From an uncultured Clostridia bacterium (GTDB taxonomy: Bacteria > Bacillota > Clostridia > Oscillospirales > Acutalibacteraceae), in the NCBI GenBank assembly GCA_946497265.1, contig CAMMKL010000067.1, positions 1 through 9,415 on the forward strand: DNA of 9,415 nt. Reading direction: 5' to 3'. Numbering within the stretch: the first letter of the stretch is position 1; each line of letters begins with the position of its first letter. Both the position numbers and the translations under genes were made by a program. Shown piece after piece: positions 1 through 6,230 of the stretch. The notes beneath the pieces are model-generated. The model had not been told where the DNA came from. It saw only the letters and a list, made by a program, of their open reading frames with translations, and did no database searches.

Positions 1-205
1 CGTAAAAGCAGGAGAGGCGGTACAAGGTAGAGTTATGGGGGACCGAGGCGCCGGACTCGTAATAGGTGTATGTAGAGCGGTGAAGCCCTAGATATTCGGC
101 AACCTGCCGCTGGGAAAGGCCGAAATGTTTCCGCAGCAATCGCAATCGGTGCGGAAGTGTGGCTACGGGTTTTCGGGTGTGAAGGATTTCATCGACATAC
201 TGCAT
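1..205 (-). CDS. XRE/Cro-type helix-turn-helix protein, C-terminus cut off by window edge
   Basis: The ATG is at 205-203 on the minus strand, and 68 residues are readable before the left edge. A clear Shine-Dalgarno AAGGAGAT lies just upstream (complement of 211-218), which supports this start. Residues about 17-65 look like an HTH_3/XRE domain: an amphipathic helix rich in Leu and Arg, then LSQRQVAEYLG (typical helix 2), then LHRSTYTYYESG in the recognition-helix region, then a Pro and a further helix. The STYTYYE(S/T)G signature is one I associate from memory with short HTH proteins of clostridia. It probably binds DNA as a dimer; the target is unknown and may include its own promoter. It is transcribed in the same direction as the alcohol dehydrogenase gene but is separated from it by a terminator and has its own promoter, so it is probably an independent unit. 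The family call is firm, the biological role is not. Confidence 0.85.
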   Translation of the reverse strand, partial: MQYVDEILHTRKPVATLPHRLRLLRKHFGLSQRQVAEYLGLHRSTYTYYESGASVPHNSTLYRLSCFY

Positions 206-247
206 ATTAAATCTCCTTTTTACTTTTCAATGTAATGTTTTACCAAT

Positions 248-277
248 ATTATAAAGATGAGAACAGCATAATGACAA
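248..277 (-). promoter_or_regulatory. Sigma-A promoter for the small HTH gene
   Basis: On the minus strand, TTGTCA (complement of 272-277) and TATAAT (complement of 248-253) are separated by 18 bases. The predicted start of transcription is about position 241, giving a leader of about 36 nt before the ATG at 205. The region is strongly AT-rich. An 8-bp palindrome AGTATACT (282-289) sits directly upstream of the -35 and could be an operator, but this is only a guess. Confidence 0.6.
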
Positions 278-360
278 GCCAAGTATACTAATTTTTTGTA
301 AAAAAAGTTAAATAATTTCACGAATCAACAAATCGCAAATGTAAATTGCTTTAGGTATGT

Positions 361-454
361 CAATAAAAAAAGAGAGCCCCACAGGAATTCCTTCCATTGA
401 AAGATTTTATGTTTATCACCATGGAAGGGCTTCAGGGATATCTGTGGGGCTTTC
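361..454 (-). terminator. Long hairpin intrinsic terminator of the alcohol dehydrogenase gene
   Basis: Read on the minus strand, the arm GAAAGCCCCACAG (complement of 442-454) pairs with CTGTGGGGCTCTC (complement of 372-384) through 10 perfect base pairs plus a short extension that includes one G-U pair. Seven U residues follow at once (complement of 365-371). Inside the outer stem a second 8-bp stem forms between 390-397 and 421-428 (CCTTCCAT/ATGGAAGG), leaving a 23-nt loop. The U-tract is only on the minus-strand side, so it stops leftward transcription, that is, transcripts from the alcohol dehydrogenase gene ending at 536. The roughly 80-nt structured element is longer than an ordinary terminator hairpin. 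Confidence 0.8.
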
Positions 455-535
455 GATTGAATTTTAAAAGGACCGGTCGGCCGTTATCGCTTCTTTGGCA
501 AAAAAGCAACGTACGATCCGTTTCCCGTTGTTTTG

Positions 536-1645
536 TTAGGGGTCCAAAAACAAACCTCGAAATAGGGCGATGCCTCTTGTGGCGTCAAAGCCGCCGGGCA
601 CGTTTTTGAAGTTTTTCAGGTGTTCCCATCGGGTGGAATACGTTTCGATTTGCTTGGCGGTCATGCGGATGTGGGCGGTTGCGCTCAGGCGGCTGAGTAC
701 GTCGCTTAGTTCGCTGAAGGTGCAGCCCAAACAGTCAAACAAAGCGGCGGTTCGTTCCGCGCTGTTTTCCATCCCACACAGGACGAGTGCCGGCAAAAAG
801 GTTGCACAGGCGCGCCCGTGCGGGATGTTGTAATCTTCGGTCAGGATGTAGCCAAACGGATGTGGGAACGCCGTACCGGTGGCGTTCAAGACCAGGCCCG
901 CCCACAAAGAGGCGTAGTACATAGCGTCCTTTTGGGTAGAAGAAAGGGCTTCTCCCGCCTCCAGTGCTTTCAACCCTTCCCAGAGCGTAGGCATGGCCTT
1001 TTTTGCACACAATGCGGCAATATCGTTGCAGACAGGGCTCAAAAACCCTTCGGCGGCGTGTGAAAAGGCGTCCAATGCGGTTGTAATACTAAGTTCCCGA
1101 TTCATGGAATAGGTATATTGTGGGTCGGCAAACACAAGGTCCGCGTAAAGGTCCGGGTGGGTTACCGCCCGTTTGCGCCCGTCTTCCCAGGTGAGTACGC
1201 TCGTACTGCTTACCTCGCTGCCGGTTCCGGAGGTGGTGCCGATCAAAACCAGCGGAAGAGGCGTTTTTTTCCATTTTTTTTGCAGCATCCCTTCGGTGGT
1301 CAGGCCGGGGTTTGTTGCATAAATAGCGGCTGCTTTGGCCGAATCCAAGGGGGAACCTCCGCCTATTCCAAGAATAAAATCGGCTTCCATCTCGCGCGCT
1401 TGGTTTCCAGCTTCTTGGCAGGTTTCGGCTAAAGGGTTTGCCTGTATTTTGTCGAAAACAGAATAAGAAATCCATTCTTTTTCCAATGCGGCAAAAGCAT
1501 CGTCTAACGCGCCGCTTTTCTTGGCGGAGCGCGTACCGGTTACGATCAGGCAGCGGGTTCCCAGAGCTTTTAATTCAGGGGAGTTTTCCAGGATCACACC
1601 TTTTCCGCTCAGAATACGAGCAGGCATATAAAAATTAAAATCCAT
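536..1645 (-). CDS. Iron-containing (group III) alcohol dehydrogenase
   Basis: A 369-residue protein, the normal length for the Fe-ADH family, which interconverts alcohols and aldehydes or ketones with NAD(P)H in the cytoplasm. An N-terminal dinucleotide-binding region carries GGGSPLDSAK at residues 95-104, the family's nucleotide-binding signature, and TTSGTGSEVS at 137-146. The metal ligands expected for the family are present: D192 and H196 in LDAFSHAAEG, H262 in FPHPFGY, and H276 in YNIPHGRA. The ATG at 1645 is preceded by an AAAGGTAGG ribosome binding site (complement of 1653-1661) 7 nt away. The gene stands alone between its own promoter and terminator and is divergent from apbE-rnf. 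The substrate cannot be read from the sequence. An NADH-consuming alcohol dehydrogenase would fit metabolically beside a ferredoxin:NAD+ oxidoreductase, but that link is inference from position only. Confidence 0.92.
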   Translation of the reverse strand: MDFNFYMPARILSGKGVILENSPELKALGTRCLIVTGTRSAKKSGALDDAFAALEKEWISYSVFDKIQANPLAETCQEAGNQAREMEADFILGIGGGSPLDSAKAAAIYATNPGLTTEGMLQKKWKKTPLPLVLIGTTSGTGSEVSSTSVLTWEDGRKRAVTHPDLYADLVFADPQYTYSMNRELSITTALDAFSHAAEGFLSPVCNDIAALCAKKAMPTLWEGLKALEAGEALSSTQKDAMYYASLWAGLVLNATGTAFPHPFGYILTEDYNIPHGRACATFLPALVLCGMENSAERTAALFDCLGCTFSELSDVLSRLSATAHIRMTAKQIETYSTRWEHLKNFKNVPGGFDATRGIALFRGLFLDP

Positions 1646-1677
1646 CTTAAAACCTACCTTTCCGATTTCATAACTTT

Positions 1678-1706
1678 ATTATACCCCCATCTAAAATCGA
1701 ACGCAA
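1678..1706 (-). promoter_or_regulatory. Sigma-A promoter for the alcohol dehydrogenase gene
   Basis: On the minus strand, TTGCGT (complement of 1701-1706) and TATAAT (complement of 1678-1683) are separated by 17 bases. The -10 is a perfect consensus and the -35 matches only the first three positions, so a moderate promoter or one helped by an activator is plausible. The predicted leader is about 26 nt. It lies back to back with the apbE promoter, with only 17 bp between the two -35 boxes. Confidence 0.6.
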
Positions 1707-1723
1707 CTATACATCCTTTTTCA

Positions 1724-1752
1724 TTGAAAAGGGTGTCGAAAAATGATACAAT
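1724..1752 (+). promoter_or_regulatory. Sigma-A promoter for the apbE-rnf gene cluster
   Basis: TTGAAA (1724-1729) and TACAAT (1747-1752) are separated by exactly 17 bases, close to consensus. Predicted transcription start is near 1759, giving a leader of about 60 nt. This leader contains a short symmetric element GCGCAACTTGCGC (1781-1793), whose four-base arms make only a weak hairpin. The leader is too short for an FMN riboswitch and I see no RFN-like conserved blocks. Confidence 0.65.
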
Positions 1753-1805
1753 AACAAAGTATACCCAAAGAGTAAGCCCAGCGCAACTTGCGCGTGTCTT
1801 AATAT

Positions 1806-1810
1806 AGGAG
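1806..1810 (+). promoter_or_regulatory. Ribosome binding site fixing a TTG start for apbE
   Basis: AGGAG lies 7 nt before the TTG at 1818-1820. No ATG or GTG lies in frame at a suitable distance, and the codons following the TTG encode a positively charged N-terminus leading into a membrane anchor, so the TTG is the credible start. Confidence 0.7.
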
Positions 1811-1817
1811 ATTTGCT

Positions 1818-2897
1818 TTGACTCAGGAAAAAAAGAAACCAGCTATCCGTCTGCATATCCTTTTGCTTGTTATCCTAGCCCTGGTTGTGGGGGTGATCGT
1901 CTGGCTATTTCAGGATAGCCGGACCGGCCTGCCCTACGAGTGTACCAATCAGGCCATGGGCACCTATGCGCAGCAGACCGTTTATGGGGAAACCGGTGAA
2001 GAAGCCGCGACAAACGCTGCCCAAACCTTAGGTGCGCTTGAAAGCCTGATCTCTTGGCGGGAGGAAAATTCGGATATCGCCAGGCTGAACGAAAACGCAG
2101 GCGTAGACTGGATTTCCATACAGGACGTTACCTTCCGTTTGTTAGGCCAGTGTATGGACGTCGCTGAGGCGAGCGGCGGTGCGTTCGACCCTACCATCCT
2201 TCCCCTGACCCGCCTGTGGGATTTTGACGGAGACAAAAAACAGGTGCCGGCCCAGGAAGAGATCGACCGTTTCCTTCCATATGTCGGTTATGAGAACCTG
2301 AGACTGGAGGAGGGGACGGCAGGGGCCTCCCTGAAAATGCATGGGAACGCTGTCGATTTGGGTGCCGCCGGAAAAGGCGCCGCTTGCGACGCTATGATCG
2401 CGGCTTACGAAAAAACCGGCGGCGTGACGGGGGCGGTTGTCGCTGTGGGCGGCAGCGTTGGCGTGTACGGCAAAAAAAACGACGGTTCCGACTGGGTGAT
2501 TGCCGTAAGGGATCCGCAGCGTTCTCTGGAAGAAGAGGGAGGCGCTCAGCTTGGTACGCTCACCATACCGGACGGGTTCCTCTCAACCAGCGGTTCCTAT
2601 GAAAAATGCTTTACAAAAGACGGCGTGCTGTACCACCATATCCTAGATCCACGTACCGGGTATCCGGCCGATAGCGGCCTTCTGTCGGTTACGGTGTACG
2701 CCGATAGCGGGGCAATGAGCGATATTCTTTCGACCGCCTGCTTTGTGTTGGGGCTGGAGGACGGGCTGGAGCTGATAAAAGAGTTCGGCGCGCAAGCGAT
2801 ATTGGTAGATACCCAAAATCATGTGTATGTGACGCAAGGGCTAACCGGCCTTTTTGAATTGACCGCGCAAGGCTATACCCTTCAGGAAGCGGGATAA
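1818..2897 (+). CDS. apbE: ApbE, FAD:protein FMN transferase (membrane-anchored)
   Basis: A 359-residue flavinyltransferase that moves FMN from FAD onto a Thr or Ser of target proteins; in Rnf-bearing bacteria the targets are RnfG and RnfD. Residues 1-10 are positively charged and 11-31 form one hydrophobic helix without a lipobox Cys, so it is probably anchored by an N-terminal helix with the catalytic domain outside, not a lipoprotein as many ApbE proteins are. Family motifs occur in order: MGT (47-49), FDPT (123-126), DLGAAGKGAACD (180-191, flavin binding), GGSVGVYG (211-218), SGSYE (258-262), HHILDPRTGYP (273-283), and SDILSTA (301-307, with the Mg-binding Asp/Thr pair D302 and T306). Start codon is TTG. 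The stop overlaps the next ATG by one base (TAATG), implying translational coupling. It heads the Rnf operon, matching its role in maturing RnfG and RnfD. Confidence 0.95.
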   Translation: MTQEKKKPAIRLHILLLVILALVVGVIVWLFQDSRTGLPYECTNQAMGTYAQQTVYGETGEEAATNAAQTLGALESLISWREENSDIARLNENAGVDWISIQDVTFRLLGQCMDVAEASGGAFDPTILPLTRLWDFDGDKKQVPAQEEIDRFLPYVGYENLRLEEGTAGASLKMHGNAVDLGAAGKGAACDAMIAAYEKTGGVTGAVVAVGGSVGVYGKKNDGSDWVIAVRDPQRSLEEEGGAQLGTLTIPDGFLSTSGSYEKCFTKDGVLYHHILDPRTGYPADSGLLSVTVYADSGAMSDILSTACFVLGLEDGLELIKEFGAQAILVDTQNHVYVTQGLTGLFELTAQGYTLQEAG

Positions 2898-3286
2898 TGG
2901 AAGACGGAAGAAAGAAATGGCCCGCCCTTTTGCGGCCGCGAGATATGCCCTTGGCGCTCTTGATTTTGGCGGTTGCGGCCGCCGCGTGGCTTTGGCCGCA
3001 CGGGCAGGCACAGGTTGCTGTAATTGAACAAGACGGCAAGCTGCTTGCCCGGGTGGAACTTGCCCATATTACGCAAGGATACGCGATGGAAATCCCGGGC
3101 GAGTACCCCGTTACCCTGTGGATCGAACCGGACGGGGTTTGTTTTCAGGATGCGTCCTGCCCGGACAAACTGTGTATACGCACAGGAAAGATCAGCCGGG
3201 CGGGGGAAGCTGCCGTGTGCCTGCCTGCACGGGTGAGCGTGCGCATGGAAGGCGGGAGCCGCCCGGTGGACGGCGTGACCGGATAA
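2897..3286 (+). CDS. NusG domain II-containing membrane-anchored protein (EetA-like)
   Basis: A 129-residue protein with a basic N-terminus, one hydrophobic segment at about 17-34 and a small C-terminal domain that should lie outside the membrane. The C-terminal domain matches what I know of the NusG_II (NusG domain 2-like) family, especially the block SCPDKLCIRTGKIS at 87-100 followed by VCLP at 107-110. That gives three family cysteines, C88, C93 and C108, plus an additional C82 just before them. The Cys spacing CPDxxC with a third Cys about 15 residues on suggests a redox or cofactor-binding role, which is inferred. The family has no demonstrated transcription role here despite its name. 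In Gram-positives this family commonly sits between ApbE and a Gx-transporter protein, and the EetA protein of flavin-based extracellular electron transfer is, to my recollection, of this type. It overlaps apbE by one base. Confidence 0.85.
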   Translation: MEDGRKKWPALLRPRDMPLALLILAVAAAAWLWPHGQAQVAVIEQDGKLLARVELAHITQGYAMEIPGEYPVTLWIEPDGVCFQDASCPDKLCIRTGKISRAGEAAVCLPARVSVRMEGGSRPVDGVTG

Positions 3287-3300
3287 CGTGGGGAAATAAA

Positions 3301-3834
3301 ATGCAGGAAAAAAAACACGATTTCAATAGAGGTCCCGCTGCCCGTCGGGTGGCTTTCCTTGGCCTGTTGGGGGCGCTTGCTTTGGCGCTTTCCGGGCTTG
3401 AGATGCTGCTTCCGCCTTTGCCTATGCTTCCCCCTGGGGCGAAACCGGGCCTTTCTAATATTGTTACCATGTATGCCGCCTCCGGCGTGGGGCTTGGCCC
3501 CGCGCTTGTCATCGCTTTGCTCAAGGGCGTCTTCGCCGGGGTGACGCGGGGATTGACCGCCTTTTTGATGAGCACCTGCGGCGGCCTGCTGAGCACCCTG
3601 GTAATGGCGCTCCTGCTGCGCCCGAAAAAGAGGCCGTTTGGCCTGGTGGGTGTGGGAATCGCCGGGGCCGTTACCCACAACGCGGCCCAGCTTTGTGTGG
3701 CGTCCTGCCTTGCCGGCGGGGTCGTATGGTATTACCTGCCCTTTTTGTTGGTGTTCGCAGTGCTGACCGGGACATTGACCGGACTTCTCCTACGGGTGAC
3801 GCTGCCTGTTTTGGAACATCTTCGGAATCTATAA
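3301..3834 (+). CDS. Gx transporter / heptaprenyl diphosphate synthase component I family membrane protein (EetB-like)
   Basis: A 177-residue protein with about five hydrophobic stretches (roughly 16-40, 48-75, 85-107, 114-138, 141-167). Recognised by PPGAKPGLSNIV (44-55), the glycine-rich LLKGVFAG (73-80) and GAVTHNAAQL (122-131), which are typical of the family called Gx transporter or heptaprenyl diphosphate synthase component I. The family resembles substrate-binding subunits of ECF transporters in size and topology, and a true prenyl synthase role is doubtful because no DDxxD motif is present. The frame stays open upstream to 3118, but I choose the ATG at 3301 because a GTGGGG ribosome binding site precedes it by about 7 nt, it starts 14 nt after the previous stop, and the upstream part would overlap the NusG-II gene. 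Possible roles: moving flavin or a quinone-related lipid for the neighbouring redox proteins, or electron transfer as proposed for EetB. Function is unproven. Confidence 0.85.
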   Translation: MQEKKHDFNRGPAARRVAFLGLLGALALALSGLEMLLPPLPMLPPGAKPGLSNIVTMYAASGVGLGPALVIALLKGVFAGVTRGLTAFLMSTCGGLLSTLVMALLLRPKKRPFGLVGVGIAGAVTHNAAQLCVASCLAGGVVWYYLPFLLVFAVLTGTLTGLLLRVTLPVLEHLRNL

Positions 3835-3922
3835 ACTGGAAAAATCGTGTGTTGCGTATTGGGCGCAGCATGGTATGAAATTGTTGGTGTAAGATAAAAC
3901 GTCTCATCTAGGAGGGAAATCT

Positions 3923-5272
3923 ATGCAAGGAAAGGTTACTCTAACATTCCCAAAGCGTCCGTCCCGCACGCACGGAGGCGCTGGGGTGCCGCACAGGAAG
4001 AACACAGCCGCTATGGAATCGACCGTGATGCCGCCGCCCGAGCAGGTCGTCATTCCCATGCAGCAGCACATCGGCGCACCCTGTAAGCCGACCGTAAAGG
4101 CCGGGGATTTGGTGGGCGTCGGGCAGGTGATCGGCGACAGCGAGCAATATGTGAGCGCCCCGATCCATGCAAGCGTTTCGGGAAAGGTCCTGAAGATTAC
4201 GCAGGTACAGCTTCCAACCGGCAATCGGGTGGATGCGGTGGTAATTGCGTCGGACGGGGAGATGCGGCCTTATGAAAAGCTTTGCCCGCCGGTTGTCAAC
4301 AATGCGAAGGATCTGGTGCGCGCGGCGCGCGAATCCGGACTGGTGGGCTTGGGTGGAGCGGGCTTTCCCGCCCATGTCAAATTAAACGTACCGCCGGAAA
4401 AACGGATCGATACGCTGCTGATCAATGTAGCCGAATGCGAACCTTACATCACCGCAGACCATCGAGAGGCGTTGGAAAATTCCTGGGCGGTACTCTCCGG
4501 CGTATATGCCGTCAAGGAGCTGTTGCAGATCGACCGCGTGCTGATTGCCGTGGAGGAAAATAAGCCCGATGTGATTGAGACGCTGACAAAAATCGCAGAA
4601 AGCGACACCCGCGACCCGGAAAACCATGTGCGCGTGCTGCCCTTAAAGGCGCGCTACCCCCAAGGGGCGGAAAAGGTGCTGGTGCAAGCCTGCACCGGCC
4701 GTAAGGTACCGGCTGGAAAGCTGCCCGCCGACGTCGGCTGCCTGGTGATGAACGTGACCTCTGTGGCTTTTCTTGCGAATTATATGAAGACGGGTATGCC
4801 CCTGGTGAGCAAACGCCTGACCATAGACGGTTCCGCCATTGCCGAACCTAAAAACGTCATTGTCCCGTTGGGGACTTCCATCCATGAAGTCATCGAATTC
4901 TGTGGAGGTTACCGAGAAGAGCCAAAGAAGCTTTTAATGGGAGGGCCGATGATGGGGCTCGCCCTTGCGGACGACAGCCTTCCTGTTTTAAAACAGAACA
5001 ACGCCGTTTTGGCATTTGCCGGGCGGGACGCGTGCCTGCCGGAGCCTACGGCCTGCATCCGCTGCGGGCGCTGTGTGGAAAGCTGCCCCATGCATTTGAT
5101 GCCCACCTTGCTGGAAACCTGGACGAAACGGAAAAATGCGGAAGAACTGATAAAATTAGGTGTTATGACCTGTATGGAATGCGGCACCTGCGCCTTTCGC
5201 TGCCCCGCCGGGCGGCCGTTGGTACAGGCGATCCGGATGGGAAAGGCCATTGTGAAGGGAGCGAAGAAATAA
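3923..5272 (+). CDS. rnfC: RnfC, NADH-binding subunit of the Rnf complex
   Basis: A 449-residue peripheral subunit on the cytoplasmic face that hands electrons to NAD+. Domains in order: an N-terminal RnfC barrel-sandwich-like region (about 1-110, with the conserved VVIPMQQHIGAPCKP at 42-56), a Rossmann/flavin and NADH-binding region like the 51-kDa subunit of complex I (VGLGGAGFPAHVKL at 141-154 and NVAECEPYITAD at 168-179), an SLBB region, and two [4Fe-4S] ferredoxin motifs. The cluster cysteines are C378, C381, C384, C388 and C417, C420, C423, C427. The length matches short clostridial RnfC; it lacks the long Ala/Lys-rich C-terminal extension of enterobacterial RsxC. An excellent AGGAGGG (3910-3916) precedes the ATG. 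It lies 88 nt after the preceding gene, the largest gap in the run, and ends one base before rnfD. Electron input comes through RnfB; RnfC is the NAD+ end. Confidence 0.97.
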   Translation: MQGKVTLTFPKRPSRTHGGAGVPHRKNTAAMESTVMPPPEQVVIPMQQHIGAPCKPTVKAGDLVGVGQVIGDSEQYVSAPIHASVSGKVLKITQVQLPTGNRVDAVVIASDGEMRPYEKLCPPVVNNAKDLVRAARESGLVGLGGAGFPAHVKLNVPPEKRIDTLLINVAECEPYITADHREALENSWAVLSGVYAVKELLQIDRVLIAVEENKPDVIETLTKIAESDTRDPENHVRVLPLKARYPQGAEKVLVQACTGRKVPAGKLPADVGCLVMNVTSVAFLANYMKTGMPLVSKRLTIDGSAIAEPKNVIVPLGTSIHEVIEFCGGYREEPKKLLMGGPMMGLALADDSLPVLKQNNAVLAFAGRDACLPEPTACIRCGRCVESCPMHLMPTLLETWTKRKNAEELIKLGVMTCMECGTCAFRCPAGRPLVQAIRMGKAIVKGAKK

Positions 5273-5273
5273 G

Positions 5274-6230
5274 ATGGAAAAATGGATCGTATCCCCCTCC
5301 CCGCATTTGCGGCAGGGGGATACTACACGCAAACTGATGGGCGATGTGATTATCGCGCTTTGCCCGGCGCTGGCGGGGTCCGGCTTCCTTTTTGGGCCGC
5401 GCGCCCTCCTGGTGGTGCTGGTGACGGTCGCTTCCTGCGTACTATCCGAATACCTTTGCCGCCGGGTAATGAAGCGGGACAATACCATAGGCGATTTGTC
5501 CGCTGTGGTGACCGGTATCCTGCTGGCGTTTAACCTCCCCGTAGGCATCAACCTGTTTATGGCGGCTTTCGGCGGGGTTGTCGCCATTGTGGTGGTCAAG
5601 CAGATGTTCGGTGGGATCGGAATGAACTTTGTTAACCCCGCGCTGACTGCCCGAATCGTGTTGATGTCCTCTTTCCCGACAGCCATGAGTACCTGGAGCG
5701 AGCCTTTTTATTATGTAAAGGGCGGCGCCGACGCGCTTACCACCGCTTCGCCTTTGGCTTTGATGGCTCAGGGCGAGCCGCTGCCCAGCTATACCGACTT
5801 GTTTTTGGGTGTACGCGCCGGATGCCTGGGCGAAACCTGCGCGGTCGCCTTGCTGTTGGGCGGTGCGTATCTGGTGGCGCGCAGGGTAATAAAGCCGGTG
5901 ATTCCGCTGTGCTTCATCGGGACGGTGGCCGTCCTGACCCTGCTGCTGGGGCAAAATCCGCTGGAACATATCCTGACCGGCGGCCTGCTGTTGGGCGCGA
6001 TCTTTATGGCGACGGATTACACCACCAGCCCGCTGACCACGAAGGGGCGTGTGGTGTTCGGCGTGGGCTGCGGCGTCATTACCGTGCTGATCCGCGTGTT
6101 CGGCGCTTTGCCCGAGGGCGTTTCCTTCTCCATCATTTTGATGAATATTCTGGTGCCTCACATTGAGCGCCTGACCAGGCCGAAACCATTTGGAGAGGAG
6201 GGGAAGCGGCGTGAAAAAGCTGGGTCTTAA
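5274..6230 (+). CDS. rnfD: RnfD, FMN-carrying membrane subunit of the Rnf complex
   Basis: A 318-residue integral membrane protein of the NqrB/RnfD family, with hydrophobic segments spread over about 22-60, 76-110, 120-135, 177-200, 206-226, 232-248, 258-278 and 283-297. It starts with the family hallmark SPSPHLR (7-13); NPALTARIVL (121-130) and ATDYTTSPLTTKGR (246-259) are also typical. It carries covalent FMN on the external face in characterised homologues, attached by ApbE to the last residue of a D-x-x-(S/T)-G-A-T-like motif. Here the corresponding segment is DALTTASPL (153-161), so the acceptor would be Ser159 (codon 5748-5750), not Thr. It starts one base after the rnfC stop and its last 20 nt overlap rnfG, so translation is probably coupled. 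Family assignment is certain; the Ser acceptor is inferred by alignment from memory. Confidence 0.97.
   Translation: MEKWIVSPSPHLRQGDTTRKLMGDVIIALCPALAGSGFLFGPRALLVVLVTVASCVLSEYLCRRVMKRDNTIGDLSAVVTGILLAFNLPVGINLFMAAFGGVVAIVVVKQMFGGIGMNFVNPALTARIVLMSSFPTAMSTWSEPFYYVKGGADALTTASPLALMAQGEPLPSYTDLFLGVRAGCLGETCAVALLLGGAYLVARRVIKPVIPLCFIGTVAVLTLLLGQNPLEHILTGGLLLGAIFMATDYTTSPLTTKGRVVFGVGCGVITVLIRVFGALPEGVSFSIILMNILVPHIERLTRPKPFGEEGKRREKAGS
6196..6203 (+). promoter_or_regulatory. Ribosome binding site fixing a GTG start for rnfG
   Basis: AGGAGGGG ends 7 nt before the GTG at 6211-6213. The frame also opens at a TTG at 6190, but that codon overlaps the start of this purine tract and has no ribosome binding site of its own, so the GTG is chosen. 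The site lies inside the rnfD coding sequence. Confidence 0.75.

Noticed and set aside
397..609. A 70-codon plus-strand open frame after the left intergenic region
   Set aside because: It starts inside the terminator hairpin, runs into the 3' end of the antisense alcohol dehydrogenase gene, and has no ribosome binding site or domain.
1753..1817. FMN riboswitch ahead of the flavin-transfer gene
   Set aside because: The leader from the predicted start of transcription is only about 60 nt, and no conserved RFN blocks are visible.
3118..3300. N-terminal extension of the Gx-transporter protein to 3118
   Set aside because: The extension overlaps the NusG-II gene in another frame and adds a hydrophilic, Cys/Arg/Gly-rich stretch atypical of the family; the ATG at 3301 has a ribosome binding site.
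3145..3680. Two overlapping minus-strand open frames of 160-180 codons opposite the Gx-transporter gene
   Set aside because: Same reasoning: proline- and arginine-rich composition, no ribosome binding site, and no domain; the plus-strand gene has family motifs.
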